DNA of 64,000 nt from an uncultured Lachnospiraceae bacterium (GTDB lineage: Bacteria > Bacillota > Clostridia > Lachnospirales > Lachnospiraceae), in the NCBI GenBank assembly GCA_910579865.1, contig CAJTXA010000014.1, positions 1-64,000 of the forward strand. Direction: 5' to 3'. The translations under genes were made by a program, and so were the position numbers. Below are positions 8,068 to 17,379 of the stretch, piece after piece (the first letter of the stretch is position 1; every line of letters starts with the position of its first letter). Below the pieces are notes generated by a model, which had not been told where the DNA came from, did not search any database, and saw nothing but the letters and a program-made list of their open reading frames with translations.

Positions 8068-9915
8068 TTATCTTTCAATATAATAAATCTGATACCCATC
8101 TACAATATCCTTTAAATGTATTCTTTCACTTTCTAAATTACCATTTCCATTTTTACAAACAAGGTAATCCACTTTCAATGTTAATAATCTTTCTGTTAGA
8201 TATTCTATATTATATTCTTGTTTATTATAAAGATATTGATAAAAATCTCCTACTGTTTCATTCATTCCCTCTATCTTATTATTTTTTTGATAAGAATATC
8301 TTGATACTACTAATTTTATATTAGCTGAATATTGTCTTACCTTTGCTCCTAGATTTTCTGGTAATAAAACACATGGATTCTCTATTGAATCATCTAAAAT
8401 AGTATCAACAATATTTATCACTTCATTAGGTAATTTATAAAGATTTTTATGTTCATAAAAATAGGGATCTTGATATATAAAATATCCACTTTTTCCAATT
8501 ATAAATATCATTAAAACAAGCTCTATACATCTTAAATATTTTCTTTTTACTAACAAAAGAAGTTCCACAACAGCATAAGAAATTGCATAATATAATGGCA
8601 CTATCCAATATAATCTCCAATAAACATCAACACCTGTTATCTTCTGTGCAACTATTTTACAAAAAAGAGGATTTAAAAATGATAAAAATAAGCCTAATGT
8701 GCTTCCAATTAAAAATATTTTAGGTATCCTTTTTCCATAAAAAATAATATAGAACAAAGAAATTAAAAATAATACCCAATTATATCCTTGCAGCATATTT
8801 CTTTTAAATAATACCATCCATGATGGAGGTGCTGCGTTTAAATACTCTGCATTATTTGTTACTATTGTTAACAATGCTGCTACTCCATAGACCACTATTG
8901 GCAATAAGGAAGCAACTGCACGAAACAAAAGTTTTCTACTAATCTTCCAATCTGTAATTATCAAATAAGGGATTCCAACTATTAAATAATAAATAGGAAG
9001 AAGATATACCCCTATTACTGTTGTACAGACTCCTGCTATAAGGAGTATCGAATTCCATATAAAATATCTTTTTCCATGACTTCCATTCATAATAGAAAGA
9101 CAATTTACTAATAAAGCAGGAAAAATAATATTTACTAATACTGCTTTTCCTTGCCAAATTCTTAATAATAAAAAACACCCTGTAGAATAAACTGCATATC
9201 CTGCAAATATATTTAATATACAGAAAAAGACACAGAAATACAGCGACTTTTTTTCACACTCTTTTTCCTTACAAAACAATTTTTCTGCCACGCAATAAAT
9301 TGTCATATATGCTATTAATATTAATAAAAATGGCATAACTGTATGTGCTAGGATTGCTGGATGAATCTTAAAAAGAAATGCACATACTGCAATAAAAGCC
9401 TCCCAAGTTGAAATATTTGGTCTAATATCACCTATATTACTTTCAACACCTGTTGTTACATATTGCATATCTGATGTAACAACTCCTGTTTCTATCATAG
9501 ATGTAGACAAAGCAACATAATATGCATCATCATCATCTTCATGATAAAACCATGAACTTCCTACTAATTGAATTACTATTAATAATAGAAACAATATCTT
9601 TATTCCTAAATATTGTCTTTTTACTTTTTTAATTGAAAAAAGATCACCTTTTTGTTTATAAATTACAGTAAATAAACAAATTGTGAATACTACCCCAAAT
9701 ATAATTATTCCCACTAAAAAATAAAAGGAACCTTCTCTTATTTGAATCGGATAGGCAATCAATTGAAATAAAGCTAATGTAATGCAAAAACCATCTACTA
9801 TTGATTTTACAATATTATCCATTTGCATTTTAAAAATATGTTCTACTACTTGTCCTATAATATATAGTAAAATAAAGGTAATGATAACAAATAATATCAT
9901 TCTAAAAATAATCAT
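8068..9915 (-). CDS. Large polytopic membrane protein, possible GT-C fold glycosyltransferase
   Basis: The protein has 615 residues with about 12-14 hydrophobic segments and a short C-terminal soluble part. After the third or fourth membrane segment is the acidic motif FYHEDDDDAYYVALST, which resembles the first-loop acidic motif of GT-C lipid-phosphate-sugar transferases. It looks like the uncharacterised DUF6077-type proteins of clostridial glycan clusters, though I could not check this. With the DPM1-like GT2 and DUF2142 genes in the same operon, a role in outside-face sugar transfer is plausible. It is separated by 11 bp from the flippase gene. Confidence 0.6.
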   Translation of the reverse strand: MIIFRMILFVIITFILLYIIGQVVEHIFKMQMDNIVKSIVDGFCITLALFQLIAYPIQIREGSFYFLVGIIIFGVVFTICLFTVIYKQKGDLFSIKKVKRQYLGIKILFLLLIVIQLVGSSWFYHEDDDDAYYVALSTSMIETGVVTSDMQYVTTGVESNIGDIRPNISTWEAFIAVCAFLFKIHPAILAHTVMPFLLILIAYMTIYCVAEKLFCKEKECEKKSLYFCVFFCILNIFAGYAVYSTGCFLLLRIWQGKAVLVNIIFPALLVNCLSIMNGSHGKRYFIWNSILLIAGVCTTVIGVYLLPIYYLIVGIPYLIITDWKISRKLLFRAVASLLPIVVYGVAALLTIVTNNAEYLNAAPPSWMVLFKRNMLQGYNWVLFLISLFYIIFYGKRIPKIFLIGSTLGLFLSFLNPLFCKIVAQKITGVDVYWRLYWIVPLYYAISYAVVELLLLVKRKYLRCIELVLMIFIIGKSGYFIYQDPYFYEHKNLYKLPNEVINIVDTILDDSIENPCVLLPENLGAKVRQYSANIKLVVSRYSYQKNNKIEGMNETVGDFYQYLYNKQEYNIEYLTERLLTLKVDYLVCKNGNGNLESERIHLKDIVDGYQIYYIER

Positions 9916-9926
9916 ACTATACTAAT

Positions 9927-11168
9927 TCATCCTCCTTTATTTGATAAAACTTTTGTCTTTGACATCTCTTTTACATAGAAAAATAATAAACTAGAAAAAA
10001 TAATAAATAAAATTAACATATATGCTAAAACAACTCCCCACATATACAATTTTTGAATAAATATATCAAAAATAAAAATAGAACATAAAAATCCACTAAT
10101 ATATGACAACATCAATAAATTTTGTTTTCTCATTATTGTTAGTACAAAATACATAAAATTAATACAAGCAATGAAACCTCCATTAATCATCATAATTATA
10201 GATATTCCCTTGTACATAGATAAATCAACTTGGTATAACCATCCTAAAATAGATATTCCAAACATATACATAAAAGCGGATGAAACAATTACCAATAAAA
10301 AAACTAATCCAAATATTTTTATAATCAATTTATTGAGCATACTATGTTCTTCAATATTATTCCAATAATTTGTCATAGAAATAATTAATGGTTTAAATAT
10401 AAAATTAGAAAGTAAGAAAATAACTTGTGCTGGAAAATATAATGCATTAAAATGTGTTTGATATTCATATGGAAAGACTTTTTCTATTTCATATTTAGGC
10501 GAATTGACTACATAATTAAAAAGGAACAAAGATATAAATAAAGGTCCACATTGTCTATATAAATCTATTACATGTATTAATGAACAATTTCTATTTTTAG
10601 ATTTCATTCCATGTGCAGGCAATATACTCATTATTACTAATATTACAATAGACACGAAAATCATACTCAATGTTGATAAATATATATCCTTGAATGATAT
10701 TAAAGTCATTATAAAAATACCTATTGATAAAAAAGTACGAAAAAACAGTGATTTTCCTGCTTTATCAAGAAAATCCATCTGTTGTAACCTTCCCTCATAA
10801 ACATCTGCTAATGCATCTATCATTTTATAAAAACATAATAATATATTCAGCAAAAATATTTTTCCTATATATCCTTTAAAATTTATAAAGAATATCCCTA
10901 CTATCATCATTATAAAACAAGTTGTATATCTATGAATATAATATTCTTTATATGAATATTCCTCCCTAATATCAGATACTTGATATATTCTTACTGCATA
11001 ATTTCCTATAATCATCATTAATTGTGATGTAACAAAAGCAACTGAAAACAATCCTGATTGTTCTGCATCTAAAACTCTGGAAATAGCAACAGTTAATAAT
11101 GGAAATGTAGCTGAAAAAGATATGCTCCCTAATGTATTCCAAATAAAATCTTTTTTTTGTTTTACCAT
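9927..11168 (-). CDS. Wzx-like oligosaccharide flippase (MOP superfamily)
   Basis: The protein has 413 residues with about 12 membrane segments. The N-terminus KDFIWNTLGSISFSATFPLLTV and LDAEQSGLFSVAFV match polysaccharide transporters of the PST/MATE type. It would flip a lipid-linked oligosaccharide or sugar carrier across the membrane. It sits in an operon that also encodes an ABC exporter, so two translocation routes appear to coexist. Confidence 0.8.
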   Translation of the reverse strand: MVKQKKDFIWNTLGSISFSATFPLLTVAISRVLDAEQSGLFSVAFVTSQLMMIIGNYAVRIYQVSDIREEYSYKEYYIHRYTTCFIMMIVGIFFINFKGYIGKIFLLNILLCFYKMIDALADVYEGRLQQMDFLDKAGKSLFFRTFLSIGIFIMTLISFKDIYLSTLSMIFVSIVILVIMSILPAHGMKSKNRNCSLIHVIDLYRQCGPLFISLFLFNYVVNSPKYEIEKVFPYEYQTHFNALYFPAQVIFLLSNFIFKPLIISMTNYWNNIEEHSMLNKLIIKIFGLVFLLVIVSSAFMYMFGISILGWLYQVDLSMYKGISIIMMINGGFIACINFMYFVLTIMRKQNLLMLSYISGFLCSIFIFDIFIQKLYMWGVVLAYMLILFIIFSSLLFFYVKEMSKTKVLSNKGG

Positions 11169-11204
11169 TTTTAACTCCTAAAGTATAACTATTTTTTAAT
11201 TATC

Positions 11205-12341
11205 CTATATATCTTTTATACTATCTTTCACTACCTCATATAATAATGTTGCACTTTTATTTAATTCGTTCGAAATCCTCTCATAATTATCATATATCTT
11301 TCGTATTTTATTATTCAATTTATCTGAATTAAGTTCCTCAAATTGTATAGCATACTTTAACCCATCAATTCTTTTTAATAAAGATTTCACCTTTTGATCA
11401 TAAATTGTAGCAATAAATGGAACACCAGCTCTTATTGCAAAAATAATAGAATGCATACGCATACCGAATAATATGGAACTATTAGAAATAATCGAAGCCA
11501 TTATACGACAGTTATAATTATGTTCAATAATAATAAATTGATCCTTATTAAAATATTTTTTTAATTCTACTGCTAAATTATAATCATGATAAACTGTTGG
11601 CAAAAATACAATTGGTAAACCAGTTTCCTTTATAATTCTTCGCATTCCTTCTATTAATACTTTTCTTTCTTTATCAAAATTCATTGACTTCTTTTTCCAA
11701 AAATTATCAGACTTAAACCACTCACAAGCAGTCATTACAATATATTTTCCAACTTGTAAATTCTTTTCCTTTAATAAGTCTAATGACAATTCCTTGTCTG
11801 TTTTTACTAAAAATGCTATGTCAGCTATTAATTTTACATTAAAGACACCTATTCTTTTTAGTAATTTTTCATCTGGTATATCTCTTATATATATGCCATC
11901 TGCTCTATTAAGATATTTTCTACATCTGCTTTTTCCTCTTTTTGTACTGATTGGACCTGCTCCTACTCCTAAATAATAAACTTTCTTCCTAAAAAATTTA
12001 GTAATAGTTTGTAACATAAAAAAAAATGGCAAATTATAAGGTGTTAGATCATGTAATAAACTACCACCACCAATAATTACTATATCTGTTGATATAACAT
12101 TATAAATAAATTGGACCATAAATCCAACTAAACTAATCAATACAGGAACAGAAAAACCTTCATTCATACGACATTTTATTGTCTTTACTCCAAAAGTTTC
12201 CTTTATTCCTCCATATTTACCAGATAATACTATTACCCTATAATTATACTTCAATTTCTCTAACATTCCTTCTAAAATTGCATCGTCACCTTTATTACCA
12301 CAACCATATGCTCCTACAATAATTGCTTTTCTCATGTTCAC
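11205..12341 (-). CDS. Polysaccharide pyruvyltransferase family protein (CsaB-like)
   Basis: The start IIVGAYGCGNKGDDAILEGM, the block IIGGGSLLHDL and YYLGVGAGPIS, and the late MRMHSIIFAIRAGVPFIA are the family signatures of ketal-pyruvyl transferases (PF04230). These add pyruvate from phosphoenolpyruvate to sugars of secondary cell-wall polymers or exopolysaccharides. Its 378 residues match the family length. It is a cytoplasmic enzyme of this operon. The acceptor sugar is unknown. Confidence 0.82.
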   Translation of the reverse strand: MNMRKAIIVGAYGCGNKGDDAILEGMLEKLKYNYRVIVLSGKYGGIKETFGVKTIKCRMNEGFSVPVLISLVGFMVQFIYNVISTDIVIIGGGSLLHDLTPYNLPFFFMLQTITKFFRKKVYYLGVGAGPISTKRGKSRCRKYLNRADGIYIRDIPDEKLLKRIGVFNVKLIADIAFLVKTDKELSLDLLKEKNLQVGKYIVMTACEWFKSDNFWKKKSMNFDKERKVLIEGMRRIIKETGLPIVFLPTVYHDYNLAVELKKYFNKDQFIIIEHNYNCRIMASIISNSSILFGMRMHSIIFAIRAGVPFIATIYDQKVKSLLKRIDGLKYAIQFEELNSDKLNNKIRKIYDNYERISNELNKSATLLYEVVKDSIKDI

Positions 12342-12482
12342 TCCTTATTTTATATTATAATTATCTTTCTTACATTTAACTTATTAACCTTTTTCCTCTT
12401 TTTATAAATCTTTCATTTTTAATTATCAATTATAATAATTTTCTTAATATTACAAAGAATTGTTTAATAACTATTATTTTCT

Positions 12483-13718
12483 CTAAAAAGGTGCTCTTAT
12501 ATGATACTTTTCTGAAAATTTTACTAACATTCTTCTTTTTTCTGGTGGTAATTTTCTCATTATTCTTTCTATTGGCTTTGTTAAACAAAAAATAATATAA
12601 TAAAAATAACTTGTAAAAGGCAACTTTCTTTTCTTTTTTAATATAGGTACTAATTCTTTAAAATGTGTCTCTTTATACGACGCTAAAGCATATCCCATTA
12701 ACATAGCTTTTCTTTTTTTATATTTTTCTATATCAAAAACTTCTGCATATTTATTAACTTTGCCTACTGCATCAAGCATCATCAAAGTTCTTGCACATTT
12801 TGAACATTGTCCACAATTAGTACTCTTTACGGTACATACATTTAAATATTTATAAGAAGGAGCAAACTTAGAAATTGCAGTTATCTTTCTTAATTTATTA
12901 TAAGTTGAATTAGAAGAATAAAATGTAAGACTATTTGTTGATATATTCGGCAGCGTATATATTTCATAATAGCCAGAACCTTTTTCTGGATTCAGATAAA
13001 AATCATTTAATGGATAAGATGATGAATAATAATAAACATCAAACATCTTTTGAAACATTAATACAGCTCCACAATTTCTCATTGCATCAACCATATCATG
13101 ATCCATTGGAAATAATTCAGCAAAATTACTATTTAAAATAAAAAGTGGTAATTTTACTTCATCTGCAAACTTTTGTACCATTTTCTTATGTTCTTCATAT
13201 ACACATTTTCCTTCTTGATTTTCATTCTTTTTTCCATCTCCATAATGAAAAGCTCCCAAATTAAAATACGCAAGAATATTAATTTTATAGTCTTCACAAT
13301 TGTTTAAATAATTATGTGTATAAAACGTACAAAGTGAGTCTGTACCACAAGACATTCCCGTACCAATTACTTTTTTATGTTCCTTCTCTTTTTGATAATC
13401 TTCACTTGTTCTTTCTGCATAAATCTTTATTTTCTTATAATTCTTATTTTCTTGATGTAGTCCATCAATTAAATACGTATTAACCTGATAATATAATCGC
13501 TCTGTAATTGGCATATCAAATTTTAAATCTTCTTTCACTTTCATAGCATAAAGAAATAACATTACTAATAAATGATCCCCTCTATCTATCATTCCCCAAA
13601 TCCATTTTTTATCAAACTCAAAAAATAATTTTTTAAGTCTACCTTTTTCTTCTATTTCATATGAAACTCTACAAATTTCTTTATCCTCTTCTATCTTAGG
13701 TTTATGAACATGAATCAT
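12483..13718 (-). CDS. PP-loop (QueC-like fold) protein with a Cys cluster
   Basis: The 411-residue protein has GTGMSCGTDSLCTFY (about residues 121-135), a variant of the PP-loop SGGxDS that binds ATP in N-type ATP pyrophosphatases. A later Cys cluster CTVKSTNCGQCSKCARTL resembles the zinc-binding CxxC set of QueC-like enzymes. Proteins of this sort occur in surface-glycan clusters, and their substrate is not known to me. It could adenylate a carboxylate to form an amide or amidine on a sugar acid. About 140 bp of AT-rich spacer separate it from the pyruvyltransferase gene. Confidence 0.6.
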   Translation of the reverse strand: MIHVHKPKIEEDKEICRVSYEIEEKGRLKKLFFEFDKKWIWGMIDRGDHLLVMLFLYAMKVKEDLKFDMPITERLYYQVNTYLIDGLHQENKNYKKIKIYAERTSEDYQKEKEHKKVIGTGMSCGTDSLCTFYTHNYLNNCEDYKINILAYFNLGAFHYGDGKKNENQEGKCVYEEHKKMVQKFADEVKLPLFILNSNFAELFPMDHDMVDAMRNCGAVLMFQKMFDVYYYSSSYPLNDFYLNPEKGSGYYEIYTLPNISTNSLTFYSSNSTYNKLRKITAISKFAPSYKYLNVCTVKSTNCGQCSKCARTLMMLDAVGKVNKYAEVFDIEKYKKRKAMLMGYALASYKETHFKELVPILKKKRKLPFTSYFYYIIFCLTKPIERIMRKLPPEKRRMLVKFSEKYHIRAPF

Positions 13719-13775
13719 TTCTATCTCCTCTCCACTTTCTTCTATTCTGTCCTTACAATTTTAATATAATTTACT

Positions 13776-14807
13776 CTACCATTTAATATCTATATTTAAT
13801 AATTTTGTAATACATAAATATAATCTTAAAAATACTGAAAACAATCCTGTTTGATACATCCATAATATTAACATTGGTTTTATTAAATATTTATGCCCAT
13901 TCAAAACAAATGATAATTTTAGATACGAATTTTGTTTCCATCCTTTAAACTTTATTTCCATCCAATTCTGTATATCTTTTTGCATGGTAATAATTTCTTT
14001 TCTTCTACCACTTGCTGATTTCAATACAACTGCTGCTCCAAAATGAATCAATACAAATAAATTAATCACATCTTTCCATTCATTTCCTGCTCTTTTCAAT
14101 ACATATTCCTTTGTTTGTACCATAGAATCCTTTAATAATGGTATCTCTTCTTTTTTTATATAACTCATAGCTGAATCACTTCTAACTCTATAAATATAAA
14201 GAGGTTTACTGAAAAACGAAATTTTTTTTACAAATGGATACACACTTAATAAAAACATCATATCCTCTGCTACACGGGGAGCTACTGTAAAATTAATATG
14301 CTTTTCTACTACATCACGCCGAATTAATTTATTCCATAAAGACGTATTAATTACAGGAAGTAAATCTTTATTTTCTTGTACAGTAATTACTTTTTCACCA
14401 AATTTCTTCATTTCGCAACAAAGAAGTTTTCCCGTTTGAATATCTACTCTCTTATAAGCGCAAACAGCCATATCAGAACCATCTTTTTTTATACGCTCAT
14501 ATAGTTCCTGATACATTTCTGGTTTTACGCAATCATCACAATCACAAAAACCTATATATTCTCCCCTTGCCTGCTTAATACCAAAATTACGTGCTTCCCA
14601 TACCCCTGAATTTTCTATATGAAATACTTTGATCTTATCAAAGTATTTCTTTTGATAATTATCAAGTATCTTTCTACTTCCATCTGTTGAACCATCATTT
14701 ATACATATAATTTCATAATTTTTTAAAGTTTGATTTAACAAAGATTTTATACACAAATCAATATATTTTTCTCCATTATATATAGGAAGAATTATACTTA
14801 CTTTCAT
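13776..14807 (-). CDS. Family 2 glycosyltransferase (GT-A)
   Basis: The start VSIILPIYNGEKYID, the block INDGSTDGSRKIL and the acidic motif GFCDCDD (about residues 89-95) are the GT2 nucleotide and metal sites. About 60 C-terminal residues are basic and amphipathic with a hydrophobic stretch, suggesting membrane association. At 343 residues it is normal for the group. Donor and acceptor cannot be inferred. Twelve bases separate it from the radical SAM gene upstream. Confidence 0.88.
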   Translation of the reverse strand: MKVSIILPIYNGEKYIDLCIKSLLNQTLKNYEIICINDGSTDGSRKILDNYQKKYFDKIKVFHIENSGVWEARNFGIKQARGEYIGFCDCDDCVKPEMYQELYERIKKDGSDMAVCAYKRVDIQTGKLLCCEMKKFGEKVITVQENKDLLPVINTSLWNKLIRRDVVEKHINFTVAPRVAEDMMFLLSVYPFVKKISFFSKPLYIYRVRSDSAMSYIKKEEIPLLKDSMVQTKEYVLKRAGNEWKDVINLFVLIHFGAAVVLKSASGRRKEIITMQKDIQNWMEIKFKGWKQNSYLKLSFVLNGHKYLIKPMLILWMYQTGLFSVFLRLYLCITKLLNIDIKW

Positions 14808-14819
14808 TTTTTCTCCATT

Positions 14820-16259
14820 CTAATGAAACAGCTTTTTAATTCGAAATAAAATATAAGTAAATCCTGCTTTTGTTACTCTCTTAAACTCTACCCATGAAAG
14901 ATTCATTAAAAATGTTTTCACAATATAAGTAAAAGAAAAATAATATCTTGTCATTAATTGATCCCTTATCTTTTCTATTTCTTTTGCATCTGCATAAGGA
15001 TAATTTACCAGGCAATCTAAATAACCATCTTTATTCAGCCATTTTGCATAATCTTCTGTTTTTAAATATCCATTTTCTTTTGCCCATTGATAGAATCCCG
15101 TTCCTGGAAAAGGCACTGCCTGCTGAAAAAAAATCATATCTGGATAAACCTTTTTTGCAAATTGAAAAGTCTCTTCTATCGTTTCACGATTATCTCCTTT
15201 CAACCCTATCATAAAGCAACCAAAAACTTTTAATTTCAATTTTTTTGTATTCTGGGCAAACATTAATGACTGTTCTAATTTAATCCCTTTCTTCGTTTCA
15301 TTTAGCACATTCTGATTGCCTGATTCATAACCCACAACAAGAAGTCTACATCCAGCTTCCTTCATTTTCTTCATCACATCATAAGGCAAATCGGCTCTTG
15401 TATTACAAGACCATACTGGCTTTAAATTACGTTTTATTATTTCATCACATATTTCCACTACTCTAGATTTATCTGCAGTAAATGTATCATCTTCAATAAA
15501 AATTTCTTGAATATAAGGCATCTTTTTACAAATATATTCAATTTCATCAACAAAGTTTTTTGAACTACGTTTTCTTACATTTCTTCCAGTCATTGTTTCT
15601 GGATAAGAGCAAAAATTACAACGATATAAACATCCTCTAGAGCTAAAAATTTGAATCATTGGTTTTCTTGCAAACGCATAGAAATAATCATTAGGATTTA
15701 AAAATTTTTCATATACTTTAGAAACAAATGGAATATCATCTAAATTTTCTGTCCAAATTCTATCTTCATTTCTTATAATTTTACTTCCACTGCGATAAGT
15801 AATTCCCTTTATCTTTTCAATATCTCCATCTGCTTCTACAACATCTGACAATAAAAAATCATATTCTTGTCTGACTACTATATCTATTGCATCACACTCT
15901 TTTAACACCTGCTCTGATAAGGCAGTAGCATGTGTTCCGCCAATTATAATCTTTGTGCTTGGGCAAGCTTTCTTTATACTTTCCAATACTTTATAATCTT
16001 CTGTACAGGTTGAAGTTGTAATTTCAGCCATAATATAGTCTGGTGTACTCTTTTCTACAATTTGTACTGTTTGTTCTGTATCATACTTTTTTGTAATACA
16101 ATCCACAACTTTTACTTTATGCCCTCTTTTCATACAAACACCTGCTGCGTAACAAAGCCAATAGGGATAATATAATGTTCCACTTTTTGTTTTCTCTGGC
16201 CATCTACTACTCCGACTAATATTAAACTTATAAGGTAAATTCAAAAATAATATTTTCAT
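14820..16259 (-). CDS. B12-binding radical SAM protein
   Basis: An N-terminal cobalamin-binding Rossmann part (GHKVKVVDC, IIIGGTHATAL, about residues 40-130) is followed by a radical SAM domain with the CxxxCxxC cluster GCLYRCNFC near residues 209-217. It also has the internal EDDTFTADKSRV and GYESGNQNVL blocks. This BchE/HpnP-like group performs methylations, cyclisations or other radical chemistry. Inside a glycan operon it may methylate or rearrange a sugar or lipid carrier. The C-terminal 60 residues are basic. It is an unusual member for a surface-glycan cluster. Confidence 0.82.
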   Translation of the reverse strand: MKILFLNLPYKFNISRSSRWPEKTKSGTLYYPYWLCYAAGVCMKRGHKVKVVDCITKKYDTEQTVQIVEKSTPDYIMAEITTSTCTEDYKVLESIKKACPSTKIIIGGTHATALSEQVLKECDAIDIVVRQEYDFLLSDVVEADGDIEKIKGITYRSGSKIIRNEDRIWTENLDDIPFVSKVYEKFLNPNDYFYAFARKPMIQIFSSRGCLYRCNFCSYPETMTGRNVRKRSSKNFVDEIEYICKKMPYIQEIFIEDDTFTADKSRVVEICDEIIKRNLKPVWSCNTRADLPYDVMKKMKEAGCRLLVVGYESGNQNVLNETKKGIKLEQSLMFAQNTKKLKLKVFGCFMIGLKGDNRETIEETFQFAKKVYPDMIFFQQAVPFPGTGFYQWAKENGYLKTEDYAKWLNKDGYLDCLVNYPYADAKEIEKIRDQLMTRYYFSFTYIVKTFLMNLSWVEFKRVTKAGFTYILFRIKKLFH

Positions 16260-16296
16260 AATAATTTACATGATCTAATTTATCATGTACTCCTTT

Positions 16297-16659
16297 CTAT
16301 TTACTTTCTTCTTTCTTATTTTTACTTTCCAATTCATGATTTTTAATTGCAATTTGTTGTACTAAATTTTTTATTCTATACTCCAATTGTGACATTTTAA
16401 TTGATATAGAAAAAACTTTAAAAATCATAATAAAAATAACTGCAAGAAAAACAAAATTTACTGGTGAACCAATTCCTAATAAATTAGCCAAAAAATAAGC
16501 AATATGCGGAACTATACTAATAATCACCAAAGTAATGGAAAATAATATCCAAAAAATAGCATCTTCTATTTGCATCTGTGATTTTCGTATCTTGTATAAT
16601 GCATAATAGCAAGTTAAAAAACAAACTATTATCAGTACTATTCTTAATATAGTGGTCAT
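16297..16659 (-). CDS. DUF2304 small membrane protein
   Basis: The 120-residue protein has three membrane segments and a charged C-terminal helix with heptad-like pattern (MSQLEYRIKNLVQQIA). DUF2304 proteins are regularly encoded next to a DPM1-like GT2, and here the start overlaps the stop of that GT2 gene by four bases. It probably anchors or assists the GT2 in making a polyprenyl-phosphate sugar. Confidence 0.75.
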   Translation of the reverse strand: MTTILRIVLIIVCFLTCYYALYKIRKSQMQIEDAIFWILFSITLVIISIVPHIAYFLANLLGIGSPVNFVFLAVIFIMIFKVFSISIKMSQLEYRIKNLVQQIAIKNHELESKNKKEESK

Positions 16660-17354
16660 ACTAATTTTTCCTTCTTTCTAAAACATTGAATAAATATAAT
16701 TGACATACACATATGTAACATATATTGAATAGAACGTTTTAAGTTTAAATAACTTTCTCCTGCCTCACGTTCCTTCATTTGAACTTGAACCTCTTCTATC
16801 TTTGCACCACACCTGACAAGATATGATATAGTATCTGGTTCTGGACCATAGTTCATAGTATAAGCAAATTTTTTAATCATATTTCGATTAAACAATCTCA
16901 TTCCTGAGGTAGGATCCATAATCTTTTTTCCCGTAGTAATCCTAATAATAAAAGAAATCAAATTACTACCTAGCATACGTAAACTTCTTGCTTTTTTACT
17001 AGTAACAAATCTAGAGCCTATAATAATATCTGCATTACTTTCTTTCATTTGTTTTATCATTTTCTCAATATATTGCGGCTGATGTTGTCCGTCTCCATCA
17101 AATTGAATTGCATAATCATACTCCTTTTCATATGCATACTTAAAACCAGCTTGAATTCCTCCAGCAAGTCCTAAGTTAATTGGTAAATCAAGTAAATTAT
17201 AATTATTTTTTTTACATATTAGTCCTGTATCATCCTTAGAACCATCATTGACCACAATATAATCAAATTCAGAAAAATTATTAATTAAATTATTTACTAC
17301 ATTTTTTATATTTTCCTGCTCATTATAAGCAGGAATTATGATAAGTACTTTCAT
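16656..17354 (-). CDS. DPM1-like family 2 glycosyltransferase
   Basis: The protein has 232 residues with VLIIIPAYNEQENIKNVV, IVVNDGSKDDTG, the catalytic QFDGDGQH and the MDPTSGMRLFNR block of dolichyl/undecaprenyl-phosphate mannosyl- or glucosyltransferases. Its product would be a lipid-phosphate-linked monosaccharide used by a GT-C enzyme. Candidates for that enzyme in this operon are the DUF2142 protein and the protein at 8068-9915. It lacks the C-terminal membrane helices of longer homologues, which the overlapping DUF2304 gene may supply. Confidence 0.85.
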   Translation of the reverse strand: MKVLIIIPAYNEQENIKNVVNNLINNFSEFDYIVVNDGSKDDTGLICKKNNYNLLDLPINLGLAGGIQAGFKYAYEKEYDYAIQFDGDGQHQPQYIEKMIKQMKESNADIIIGSRFVTSKKARSLRMLGSNLISFIIRITTGKKIMDPTSGMRLFNRNMIKKFAYTMNYGPEPDTISYLVRCGAKIEEVQVQMKEREAGESYLNLKRSIQYMLHMCMSIIFIQCFRKKEKLV

Positions 17355-17379
17355 TTTTCACCTCAGTAAATTTTCCAAA

